From positions 1 through 10,726 of the forward strand of contig JACSRL010000196.1 in NCBI GenBank assembly GCA_014879765.1: DNA of 10,726 nt. Direction: 5' to 3'. The notes under the pieces were generated by a model, which worked only from the letters and a program-made list of their open reading frames with translations, ran no database searches and was not told where the DNA came from. The stretch is from Anaerolinea sp. (GTDB taxonomy: Bacteria; Chloroflexota; Anaerolineae; JAAEKA01). The position numbers and the translations under genes were made by a program. Positions 1-10,100 of this stretch are shown here, piece after piece (position 1 is the stretch's first letter; every line of letters begins with the position of its first letter).

Positions 1-78
1 GGTCGGCGTGGCGGTGACCTGCGCGCCCGGCAGCGGCGCGGTCGGCGTGGCGGTGACCTGCGCGCCCGGCAGCGGCGC
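1..78. repeat. Two exact 39-bp tandem repeats in the stalk
   Basis: Bases 1-39 and 40-78 are identical as far as I can read, and a third partial copy starts at 79. On the coding (minus) strand each unit adds 13 residues, TAPLPGAQVTATP. The array runs into the left edge, so more copies may follow. Being in frame and identical, it looks recently duplicated and liable to change copy number, or to collapse in assembly. Confidence 0.9.
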
Positions 79-288
79 GGTCGGCGTGGGCGTGGCGGTG
101 GCGGTTTCCATGCCACGGGTCGGCGTCGGCGTATCTGTGACGATCTCCACGCCGCGTGTCGGCGTCGGAGTTGCCGTGTTGGTTGGCGTGGACGTCGGCG
201 TGTGCGTTGGCGTCGGAGTTGCCGTGTCGGTCGGCGTGGAGGTGGCCGTGCGCGTGGCAGTGTTCGTCGCTGTCGGTGTCGGGGTTGC
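1..288 (-). repeat. Thr-Pro-rich low-complexity stalk coding region
   Basis: Codons 255-350 encode a nearly uninterrupted TPTPTAT-type repeat, broken twice by similar spacers, RGVEIVTDTPTPT and RGMETATATPTPT. These spacers suggest an older, diverged repeat beside the newer 39-bp one. Such tails are common between a functional head and a cell-anchoring end in secreted proteins of Chloroflexota and other Gram-positive-like bacteria. The anchoring end is beyond the window. Confidence 0.88.
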
Positions 289-1050
289 CTCGGACACGCG
301 CAGCTCGATGATCACCTCCTGGAAATTGCCGCGCACCTGGTTGATGCCGTCCGAATAGACGACCACGGCGATGACCTGCCCCGGCCCCGGGATGAACGTT
401 GCGTTTTGATCGGCCGCCGCCGCCATGGCCGCTGCCGCTTCGCTCAGCGGCAGCTTCGGATCGCTCTGACCCAGCAGCCGCCACAGGGCCGCTTGCACCT
501 CCGGCGCGCTGCCCTGCTTATGGTTGATCAGATAGTTGATCTTGCCCCACGGCATCCGCTGCACGTCATCGGGCATGTTGGCGTCGTAGCTCGAGTACAG
601 CCGCGCCCGCGTGCCGCCGGCGGTGCGCTGGCCGGCTTCGATGCACCAGGCCGGATACACGCCATCGCGCACATCGAAGCCCACGCCGACGCCCCTGAGT
701 GTCAGGTCCAGCGCGGCCCCCAGGCGGCTTTCCATCCACGGCCCGTAGATCGCGCTCACCCGTTGCCCCGGCAACCTGAGGACAGGCGGGGCGGCGGGGG
801 TTGGGGTTGCTGTCGCCCCCGGCAAGCGCAGCACCTGCCCGGTGTAGAACGCAGCCTGCGGATATGCTGCCCGGAGCGCAGCCTCCGAAAAACCGGTGCG
901 CGCGGCGATCGTCGCCCAGTTGTCGCCCGGCTGGACCACATACAGGCCGCCCCCAGAAGGCGGGGGCTCCTGCCCCAAGCCGTTGGCAGGCAGCATGAGC
1001 AGACCCGCGGCCAGGATCAGGCCGAGCAGGATAGCGCGTCGTGCTTTCAT
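1..1050 (-). CDS. Secreted LysM and thioester-domain protein with Thr/Pro stalk (3' end outside window)
   Basis: The gene starts at the ATG at 1048-1050 and stays open for exactly 350 codons to the left edge, so the C-terminus is missing. Residues 1-25 are a signal peptide: MKARR, a Leu/Ala-rich core (ILLGLILAAGLLML), then an A-N-G type cleavage site. Residues 37-77 are a LysM domain (YVVQPGDNWATIAARTGFSE ending TGQVLRLPG), expected to bind peptidoglycan or chitin-type glycans. Residues about 98-252 form a globular domain with WCIEAG at Cys136, GKINYLINH, and EVQAALWRLLG with Gln186. This is the Cys...Gln pattern of thioester domains that bond covalently to target amines. From residue 255 the chain is Thr-Pro repeats, a likely extended and perhaps glycosylated stalk. 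It lies 50 bp downstream of the TcA gene on the same strand. Signal peptide and LysM are firm; the thioester assignment is probable, and the Cys-Gln spacing of 50 residues is short. Confidence 0.85.
   Translation of the reverse strand, partial: MKARRAILLGLILAAGLLMLPANGLGQEPPPSGGGLYVVQPGDNWATIAARTGFSEAALRAAYPQAAFYTGQVLRLPGATATPTPAAPPVLRLPGQRVSAIYGPWMESRLGAALDLTLRGVGVGFDVRDGVYPAWCIEAGQRTAGGTRARLYSSYDANMPDDVQRMPWGKINYLINHKQGSAPEVQAALWRLLGQSDPKLPLSEAAAAMAAAADQNATFIPGPGQVIAVVVYSDGINQVRGNFQEVIIELRVSEATPTPTATNTATRTATSTPTDTATPTPTHTPTSTPTNTATPTPTRGVEIVTDTPTPTRGMETATATPTPTAPLPGAQVTATPTAPLPGAQVTATPT
445..760 (-). other. Putative Cys-Gln thioester domain
   Basis: Codon 136 (643-645) encodes Cys in Y-P-A-W-C-I-E and codon 186 (493-495) encodes Gln in V-Q-A-A-L-W. 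Between them lie GKINYLINH and a surface loop. In thioester (TED/TQXA-type) surface proteins, the Cys and the Gln of a hydrophobic-Q-x-hydrophobic-W motif form an internal thioester that reacts with host or matrix amines. All these elements occur in the right order. What I cannot check is the fold and whether the bond forms. Confidence 0.65.
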
Positions 1051-1100
1051 GGCTGCTCAGTGCGTGTCATCGGTTGGGTCGGTTGGGGCCAGGCTGGCCG
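1051..1100 (-). other. 50-bp gap between the two genes
   Basis: The spacer after the TcA stop contains a short inverted repeat at 1087-1099 (5-bp stem, 3-base loop) that is not followed by a T-run on the transcribed strand, so it is a poor intrinsic terminator. I see no clear promoter boxes and no strong Shine-Dalgarno ahead of the ATG at 1050. Read-through from the TcA gene is therefore possible but unproven. Confidence 0.5.
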
Positions 1101-4100
1101 CTATGGAGTCTGGAGTTTGCTCATCTCGCCGATCACCGCCTGCTTGAAGCCGCCGCTGTCGTACTTGGCCGTGTAACGCAGGTGGATGACGACGTCAGTG
1201 ATGCTGCTCCGGTCGAAGCCCTCCGGCGCTTTGGTGATCTCCAGCCGCCAGGCCGACACCGCGCCCGTTCCCTCGAAGGGGAAATAGCGGTTGTCGAAGA
1301 AGAAGTCCAGCGCGAACATGCCGTCGTCGCCTTCCTCATCGTCGATTCTGGAGATGGCCACCTGCTGGTTGGCGCGCCAGTTGGTGCGCAGGACGTTGGC
1401 GTCCGGCTGATCGGCGCCGCCGACGCCCATCAGGTAGCGCACCGCGTCGATGTTGGGCTCCAGCAGCGTGCGGCTGCCCAGTTGGATCAACGTGGCGTAC
1501 AGGCTGTCGTAGGGGCTGACCGCGCTGGCGGTCTTGATGGAGACGCCGATGGTTTTGATCATGCGGGCGTAGTGGCCGGGGAAGTCCCGGTTGAAGAGCG
1601 TCTCGCCCAGCTGCAAGTCGGTCTTGCCGCTGCGGATCAGCTCGGCCAGCGCCTCGGGCAGCGAACGCTGCATGGAGATCTGCTTTTCGATCTCCTGGAA
1701 GCGGCTGTCCTGGTTGAGGTGCGCCTTCTCCATGCGGTCCAGCTCCAGCAACAGCGACTGGCCAGCCAGCAGCCCTTTCTTCAGGCTGTCCCAGTGGCCG
1801 AAGCTGATGAAGCTTTGCGTCGTCGGCAGCTCGAACTGCAGGGCCTTCTCGGCCGACTTGGCGCACTCGTAGGCCAGCTTGTAGGCCTGGAAGTGGAGTC
1901 CGGAAAGGCGGCTGACCATCCAGGTGTAGAGATCCTGATTGCTGAACTTGCTGCGATAGAACTCAGCCGTATCGTTGTTCTGCTTGATCTCATTGGTGTG
2001 GATGATGAGCTGGTGTCGGGCGATCTCCAGTTGCAGGCCGGCGATAGCCAACTGCTTGTCGATCTCCTTCAGCTCGTGGCCGGCAATCCTCTTTTCGAAT
2101 GCCCACTCGGCCGCGCGCCGTTCATTCTCAGCGACCTTGGCAGCGATCTCAGCGCCGTCGTCCAGGGCCGTTGCGGCTGCATCCAGGCCCTCGGCCACCA
2201 TCCCGGGGATGGCGTCCACGACGCTGCCGCCAAAGGTGATGGTTGCCGTCGGGCTGCCGCCGAAGCCCGCACCGCCGATCTCGGCATCCGGTATTCCGCC
2301 CGTGGCCTCCTTGATGACTTTGGCGACACCCGCCCCCACCTTCAGGGCGAGTGCGACACTTTTCAGGGCCAGCCATGCATGCTCGCCGGCGATCAGGCCG
2401 TTCGCGATCAGGCGGTCGAAGTGGTCGAAACGCGCCTGGATGCTCTCCTTGCTGATCTGAAGCCCCTCGATGGTCTCCTCGGCGATCTTCAGTTCCCTCT
2501 CCAGAATGGCCCTGGACAGATTGAGATCCTCTTCATCCTGGACATTCTGCAAGATGGCCAGCGCCTGCGCATCCTTCTTTTCCAAGGCGTCCAGCAGGGC
2601 TGAGCCCAGGTCGCTGACCGCGGAGGCGACCTCCTTGGCGCGCTGCCACATGATGGTGAAGCGGTAGTGCGGCACAGGGACGTTCAGATCGGAGAGCACG
2701 CTGCCCAGGTCGCGGCCGCCGGCCACCGCTCGCACCAGGTCCATCGGGTTGATGGGCGGCTGGAAGAGGGCCAGTTGGCGGAACGTGCCTTCGATGTTCA
2801 GGCTGTGCCGTATCTTGTAGAGGCGATCCTCGACCCGGTCCCAGTAGCCCATGAACTGTTCGTTTTCCACGATGCCGAAGTCGGTGACGATCGCGTTGTT
2901 GGGCGTTGCGGCCGCCGGAGCGGCCGGCGCGGACGCGGCCCGCCGTCGATCCAGTTCGACGATGAAATCGGGCAGGCCGGCCTCCCGGGCCAGCACCTCC
3001 TCCAGCGTCCCGATCGGCCGCAGCTCCTTGATCGTCTTGGACTTGGGCCGCGCGCCCAGCAGGTTATAGGCCAGCACGTAAAGCTGCGCGGCCTCGTTGA
3101 TCGATTCCCTGGTGTCCTGGCCGAACAGGTTGTCGCCCCAGTCCAGCAGGTTGTCGATGTACTTCATGACGACCGCCTTCTGGTAGGCGTTGATGCGCAG
3201 CCGGGCGATGGCGTGTGGATCGAACGGATCCTGGCGGTACTCCTCCAGCGCCTCCTGGTTGGCCAGCATCTGGCGCAGCGTTTCCAGCGACAGGTTGCGG
3301 AAGGGCCGGAACTGCCAGTAGCGGTCGTTGCCAACGCCGGCCTCCTTCGATTCGATGACGGTCGGGTTGAAGATGGTGTGATACCACCGCTGCGCATCGG
3401 CGAAACGCTGGTTGGTGTTGAGCTGATTGGCGATGAAGAAGGGGATGTGGAAGAAGATCTCGCGGTAATACAGCCCATACGCGCCGTCGAAGTCGATGCC
3501 GGTCCTCACCTTTCCGGTGGCTTGATCGTAGCCAGGGGGAATCACGCTCGCGCGGTTTGGCGCGTAGGTTTGCTCGAAGTCGATCTCGCTGCGCTCCTGC
3601 GCCTTCAGGCTGAGCAGAGAATCGATGCCGCCTGCAAACAGGTCCTGGCTCAGATCATGCACCACGAAGGTGCTCAACCGCGTGAACTCCACTCGGAAAC
3701 CGCTCCACGGGTTGCTCGCCCGGGCAGCCAGCGCCTCGTCGAGCTCGAAGTGCATGGTGTAGGGCTGAGGGTTGCCCGCCGTGTTGGCGCCGGGAATCGC
3801 CTTGAGGCGCTCCGTCGCGGTCTTGAGCGGCTGCTCGCCGATGAACTTGATCAGGAACTGCTCGTCGCCCGCATCCAGGACGTACCAGCCCGGCTGGTTG
3901 TTGACGTCGATGAACGATGCGTCGAAGCTGGAAATCGCGTGCAACAGCGTGTGCGCATCGTCGATTATGGTGCGCCGCACCTCTTGAATGCCCAGCGTCG
4001 CCAGGAAGGCCTGGATCTGCTCGGGGTCGTTGGCGTTGACCGGCACCACGCCGAAGGCTGACCAGATCGCGATCATGGCTCGGAACTGCTGGAACTCGGC

Positions 4101-7100
4101 CTCGGTCAGCGCATAGTTGCGGTTGGCCGCGCTGATGACCCAGTTCTTGATGTCGGACCGGAAGCGGCTCAACGTCGACTGCTGGCCGGCGGCATAGTCG
4201 TTGATGCTGAACTCGGGCGTCTCCAGCACGTAGAGCCGCTTTTCGGCCAGGTCGAGATCGTAGGAGGCTGGCGTGCCCGGCTGGACCTCAAGCGTCATGT
4301 TGAAGTTCTCGTCGGTCTGCAAGGTGTTGCGGATCCCCTTGCGGATGTCCTTGCCCCACAACAACAGGATGCGCTCTCGCTCCGCCGGCGGCTCAGGCGC
4401 GCTGACGCGCTGCAGATTCAGCGCAGGACTGGAGGGCTGAATGTTCAGGTTGGCTTTCTCAGGTCGGTCCAGGCCGATGTGGAACAGGCGTTGGGCCAGG
4501 CTGGTGGTCTTGCGCTGGTCCCGGTCGGCCATGAGCTCGGCGGCGCTGCGCACCTGGCCCCACAGGCGGAACTCGCTCATCTGCGTCGTGTAGTGTGATG
4601 GGACGTCCTTGTCCTGGCCAATGGTCAGCGCGCTTCGCTCGCTGAAGACGCGCGCCGCAAAGGCCGGATTCCCGCTCTTGCTTTGGCCATCGATCAGCAG
4701 GTCCAGCGCGTAGAGATCCTTGTCGTAGTCGTAGCGCAGGGTCACGGCGATCTGTTGCCAGCGGTCGTAGCTCACGGTCGTCTGCGCCACGGTCTGGCTG
4801 CCGATGGCAACGCTCAAGGCGAGATCGTGGGTTTGCCACTTGGGCGCGGCCACGGCAGCATCCAGAGCCTGTTGCGCCGCATTCAGCCGATCGCGCGCCG
4901 CTGCCAGCTCAGCATTGGTCGCTGCGGGGTTGCTGCGCGCGGCCAGCGCGGTGGCCACGCTCTCGGCAGCCAGCTGCGCCAGGCGGGCGGCGCCCACATC
5001 GGGCGCACCGGGGATGGGGCTGACGTTGTCCGTGACCGTGATCGAGAAGTCCTCATCGGATTTCAGAAGATCGGTGCCGCTGCGCTTGTTGTCGTAGGTG
5101 ACCAGGCGCAGCGGCTGCCCGGCCGGCTGCTGTTCGGCGGTGACATCCAGGCGCTTGACCTGGAAATTGGCCAGAAACGACCAGGTCATCTGATCCATGT
5201 CCATCTCTGGCGCTGTCACCCGCAGCTCTGTGGCCTTCGGCTGGCCTGCCACGATCTGCAACACCTTGACCGCATCCTCTGGCGTGACGGTCTGCGGTTG
5301 AGCAGGCGAGAACAGAGTTTCGAGCGAGCGCTGCAAGTAGGGCCGCTGCCATTCAGGGCGGATGATCTCGTGCTTTTCCAGGTGTCGCCCCAGCTCCATG
5401 AAGAGTTGCGGCTGCACCCAGTCCCCGGACAGGTTCATGTAGGTGTACCTGATGGCAGTCTTGAAGACGTCGACGTTTTCCTCCTCGCGGATCTGTGTGC
5501 CGGCGACGTTGACCTTGAGCTTGTAGCCCTCGGCGTCCCGTTTTTCCTTCGGCGTCCAGAAGTCCGCCTTCACCGGGCGCGACTCGACGATCTTGGTGAA
5601 CTCCACCCAGAAGATGAAGAGGCGGTTGAAGGCGAAAACCGGGGTGGCGAAATCGGCCTCGATGCTGATATCGATCTTTTTCCAGGGCGTCCAGCGCCGG
5701 CCATCGACGTGCTGGCGCAGATAGTAGACCTTGGGATCGGTGCGCGTCCGGCCCAGCAGGTGGAGCGTGCCGGCCTCCTTTTTTCCCTCGAAATAGCTGC
5801 CGACGATCTTCAGATTGGCCACTTCGGCGAACTTGTCCAGGTAGCGCACATAGACCTGTTCCACCAGGTCGGCGTTGATCTCACCTTGCAGGAGATCCTG
5901 CTCCAGTTCCTTGAAGAAGGGCGTCTTGGTCTCGCGCAGCTCCGGCTCGATGTAGTTCTCCGGGTAGAGAAAGACCTTGCGGTTGGCCTCCCAGACGCGG
6001 TAGTTCTTCATCCACTGCCACTGGTCGACCGGCGCCGACGCCGGGTCGATGCCGCGCTCCAGGTTCATCATGCAGCGCTGCACGTAGTGCTGCAAGGAGG
6101 CAATCGCCTGCACCATGCGCGAGGTGTCCACCTCGCTGCCGGTCTGCACGTCCAGCAGCAGATACTCGGAGAGCACGTCCGGGCTGCGCCGGCCGGCGAA
6201 GTCGGGCGAGATGGCCAGCATGGCCTGCCCCAGCAGCGCAGCGCGCGTCTGCACCGCCAGCCGGTCGTGGATCGGCCGCTGCACCCGCGCCCACTGCTGG
6301 TCGTCGTAGTGCGAACGCACGATCTCCAGCAGGTTGGCCGCCAGGCGCGCGTAGAAGTCATAGCTGAGGTCGGCGGTTTGGGCGAGATGCGTCGTGAAGA
6401 ACTCCACGTCCACGTGCAGCGTCGCGGCCAACTCGAACATCGTCCGCAGGCGTTCCAGCCCCGCCAGGCGGTTGCCGGCTATCTCCGTCGCATAGAAGTC
6501 CAGCAGCGAACGACACTGGCGTTGGTCCCAGCCTGTCAGTCCGTAGATGGCATCCGCGGCCGTCGCGCGGTCGTTGCCGTCGACGCTCAGCAGCTTGAGC
6601 AGCTTGCCCTGGGTGTCGCCAAAGGTCGTCTTGAGGCTGGCGAAGCGATAGAGGCTGGTCAGGTCGGCCAGGTCCGGGCGCAGGATGTTGGCGACGCTGA
6701 AGCGCGCCGGCTCCTCGACCAGCGCCTCGATCTCGTCCACGCTCAGGCCGAACTGCCCGGCCAGGAAGAGGATCTTGCTCAACCGATAGAGATAGCCGCC
6801 GGGCCGGCCGGTGAGGCTGGCCGGGAGCGCCTGCCGGTCGCCCTGAACTGCAACGATGATATCGAACAGTTGCTTGAGCGCGGCGCGGCCGGCCAGTTGC
6901 CGCTGCGCTTCGGCCGCCAGCACCGCTGCAGCGCCCGGCTTTCCAGCGCCGGGCGCTCCCAGGTGGCGCAGGACGGCCAGCGTGCGATCCGGCGTCGCGC
7001 CCACCAGATTGGACAGCCCGGCCAGTGTCGCAGCCGCGAGCCCGTCGCGCAGTTGCAGCAGCCTGGCGGCCAGGTCTGACTGAATCTTGCGCGCCCGCTC

Positions 7101-10100
7101 CAGCCCCTCACGGATCAGCAGGAGCTCGCCGGCTTTGGCGGCCGGGAAGAGCTGCTGAAGCCGTTTGTCGCTGAAGTCGCCCCTGGTGGGATCCAGCAGC
7201 ACCTGCCCCTGGTCCAGCACCAGGCCGCTGGCCGCGATCAACTGGCTGGCTGTGAGCTGGTCGAGCTGCTCCTGCGTCAGCCGGGCATAGGCGGCCTGGC
7301 TCAGATTGAGCTCCGGCTTCTTTGCATCCCCCGGATCGCCGGCTTGGGCCAGGTAGACCAGCTTCTCGAACTGCGCCGGCGGCGCGTAGTCCGGCCGCAC
7401 CGCTCCCTGGCTGTCCACGATGCCCAGGTTGCCCGGTTGCATGAGCTTGAAGAGGCCGGCCGATGCCAGCTCCCCGATCTCGGCGGTGACAAAGGTGTTG
7501 GGCCGCGCCAGAATATCGCCCGATTGCCGGCGCAGGCTGTCGGCCTGGTCGCGTATCGCCGCGTCGGTGTAGGGAAAGGCGACCCGCGCGCTCTCGCGGT
7601 CGTTGGCCAGAAAGTCCAGCTCGAAGACGTCGATGCCGGTGCGCTGCATCCAGCCGGCCCGCTCGGACACCTTCACGAGGGTGTCCAGCGAGTCGACGCG
7701 GGCAACGTTCATCAACGCCAGCAGACGTTCGAACTCGACCACACCCAGGCCCAACAGGCCGGGCAGCCGCGCCAGCCGGTACAGGTTGGTCAGGTACAGC
7801 CCGTCCAGCTCGATCAGGGTTTCGTCCGGGCCGCTCAGCGTGGTCACCAGCAGGTTCAGCGCGTCGTGCGAGATGCGCAGCGCGCCCATCAGGCGGCTGC
7901 GGATCTGGCGGCTTCGTTCCTGGTCCGTCGCGCCGCTCATGTCCCAGCGCAGCGGCTGGTCCATGTGGAAGGGCCAGGGCTGGAAGACGCCGCCGGCCGG
8001 GTTGAAGGTGTCGTCCCACAGCGTCCGGCCATCCGCGCGGCCGGTGTGGCGGATCTCATGCCAGAGCGCGGTCAGCCGGTCCATGGGCAGGCGATAGCGT
8101 TCCATCAGCCGCTTGAGGTTGGCCAGCCGGCCCAGCCCATCCTCGTCCAGGCGCGAGCGCGGCATGGCGCTGGCTGGCGTCGCGCCGATCTCCTGGACGC
8201 GCGCGGGGGGCGTCAAGCGGCCGTCGTGCCCCCGGCCTGCCAGATCGGGAACGCGGCCGTCGACCACGCCGGCGAACTGCCACCACAGATCGAGCCCGGC
8301 GGCGCTGTCCGCCGGACGGAGCTGGCGATAGCGATACACTGCCAGTTGGCGCTGCGTGCGGGCCGTGGTCCAGGTGCGCAGGTCGAGGATCTGGCCGGCG
8401 AAGAGCGCCGCGTCGACTGGGCTGGCAGCGGTCGCGTCGTGCGCACCGCCGGCCGCCGATCCCGGCTGGCTGCTGCCCCCGCCCGCGGCCTCGGCTGCCG
8501 GCGCGGCCGGGGCCGCGTCGCCAGCCGGATCGGCCGGCCAGCGCGCGGCCAGCCCCCTCTCTGTGCCTGGCAGCCGCTGGCTCATCCCGGCGCGAATTTG
8601 CTCCGCCGTGCGCACGTGATCCCAGAAGCGCACCTCGTTGAGCTTGCCATGGAAGGCCTCATTCGGGTCGAGCTCGCCGCCGGGCCGGTCCTGTTCCTGG
8701 CCAAAGACCAGGCTGCCGCCGGCGGGAACCGGCCGTCCACGCGAGATCTTGCCGTTGTAGACCGGCTGACCGTCCTTGTAGACGTGGATCTGCCCATCGC
8801 TGGCCTGCCAGGTCACGGCCACATGCTGCCAGCGGTTCGGGGTCAGCGACGCCACGCCGCTGGCGCTGATGCGTTGCTCGTTGATCACCACGGTCAGCTC
8901 GCGGTGGCCATAGAGGTAGAGCACGAAGGCGTTGTCGTTCTCCTTGCTGGCCGCGTAGGAGATCGGGCTGCCCTGATAGCGCGAGATGTTGGGGTTGATC
9001 CAGCACTCGACCGTAAACGCTTGCGCGGGGAAGGGGAAGGGCTGCTGCGGCTTGCCCAGCGGGATCGCCGTCTTGTCCAGCACGTCGGGCGTCAGCGGCG
9101 GCGCGGCCGACGGCGGCGCGGGATCGGGGGCCAGGGGCGGCGCGGGCAGCGGCGCGGGCGCCGGCGCGTCGATCATCGTGTCGTCGTGGAACAGGATCGC
9201 GCCGCCGGCCCGGCCCAGCGCGAGGTGGCCCGAACCGCGCGCCAACTGCGCCCCCACCCCGTCGTCGACCAGCTTGCCGTCCAGGTAGGCCTGGAACGAG
9301 CCGTCGCGCAGCTCGTCGCGGCCGTCCAGCACGATGGCCGCGTGGTGCCATTTGCCGGAGCGCACGCGGTCTGTGCTCAGCCACGTCCCGGGCCAGTGTC
9401 CCCAGGCCTTGCCGTCGGCCAGCCGGCTGTAGCCGCCGTAATAGAGCCTGCCATCGAACAGGTAGATGGCCAGACCCTGCTGGTCATCCCCTTCGTGGAA
9501 GATGACCTGTTTGCGCCGCGAGATGCGTACATCGTCGGCCTTGAACCAGAGCTCGACGGTGCGACGCAGGCACGGCCCCGCGCCGGCCGTCGCCGTCCAT
9601 TGCACCAGGCCCCCTGCGCCCTGGCCGTCGAAGACCACGGCCGGCCGCTGCGGCCGGAAGAAGCCCTGGCCAAGGCTGTCGGCCAGCAGGTCCGGGCTGA
9701 CCCAGGCCGGCGCATGGCTCAGGCTGGCCTGCTCGTTGAACGGCCGGTAGGCCAGCAGCTTCGGTTCCACGCCGGTCAGGCGGCGGAAGAGCAGCGCCTG
9801 GATCTCCCCCTCCGTCCGGGCGACCGACCAGAGCCGCAGCTCCTTAACCAGCCCGCGCAGGCCGGCCTTGCCAAGCTGGCTGAGCCCCACGCGTGCCGCG
9901 GCGAGACTGAGCGTGGCGGCCGAGGTGTAGGCGCGCTGCTCCGCCAGCCGGCCGTTGACAAACAGCGCAAGGCTCTGGCCGGCGCGGTCGTAGACCACCG
10001 CCACGTGTGCCCAGGCGTCCCGGTCGAAGCCGAAGTCGAACGGCTGCGTGGCCGGATCGTTGCCGGCCAGGGTGACGGCGAGCCGGTTGCCCTGCCAGCC

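Noticed and set aside
1087..1099. Inverted repeat as a terminator after the TcA gene
   Set aside because: The stem is only 5 bp and no T-run follows on the transcribed strand.
202..1176. 324-residue open frame on the plus strand over the LysM gene
   Set aside because: The minus strand gives a signal peptide, LysM and TPT tail in one frame. The plus frame is Arg/His/Pro-rich without any domain.
1041..2603. 520-residue open frame on the plus strand
   Set aside because: It is antisense to the TcB-binding and pore regions. There is no recognisable domain, and the composition fits a shadow of GC-rich codons.
2667..4061. 464-residue open frame on the plus strand
   Set aside because: It is antisense to the conserved TcA core, where the minus-strand reading is certain. 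No motif or plausible start signal was seen.
5580..5960. A true sialidase activity
   Set aside because: The 'neuraminidase-like' name is structural for TcA proteins. I see no Asp-box series or catalytic set to support hydrolysis.
4683..7079. 798-residue open frame on the plus strand
   Set aside because: It lies wholly antisense to the TcA gene. Its translation is rich in Arg, Gly, Leu, Val and Asp with no recognisable motif, as expected from a GC-rich reverse frame, whereas the minus strand shows continuous family motifs.
9080..9165. Pro/Ala-rich stretch as a frameshift or gene boundary
   Set aside because: The frame is continuous on both sides with LamG sequence, so it reads as a flexible linker and not a break.
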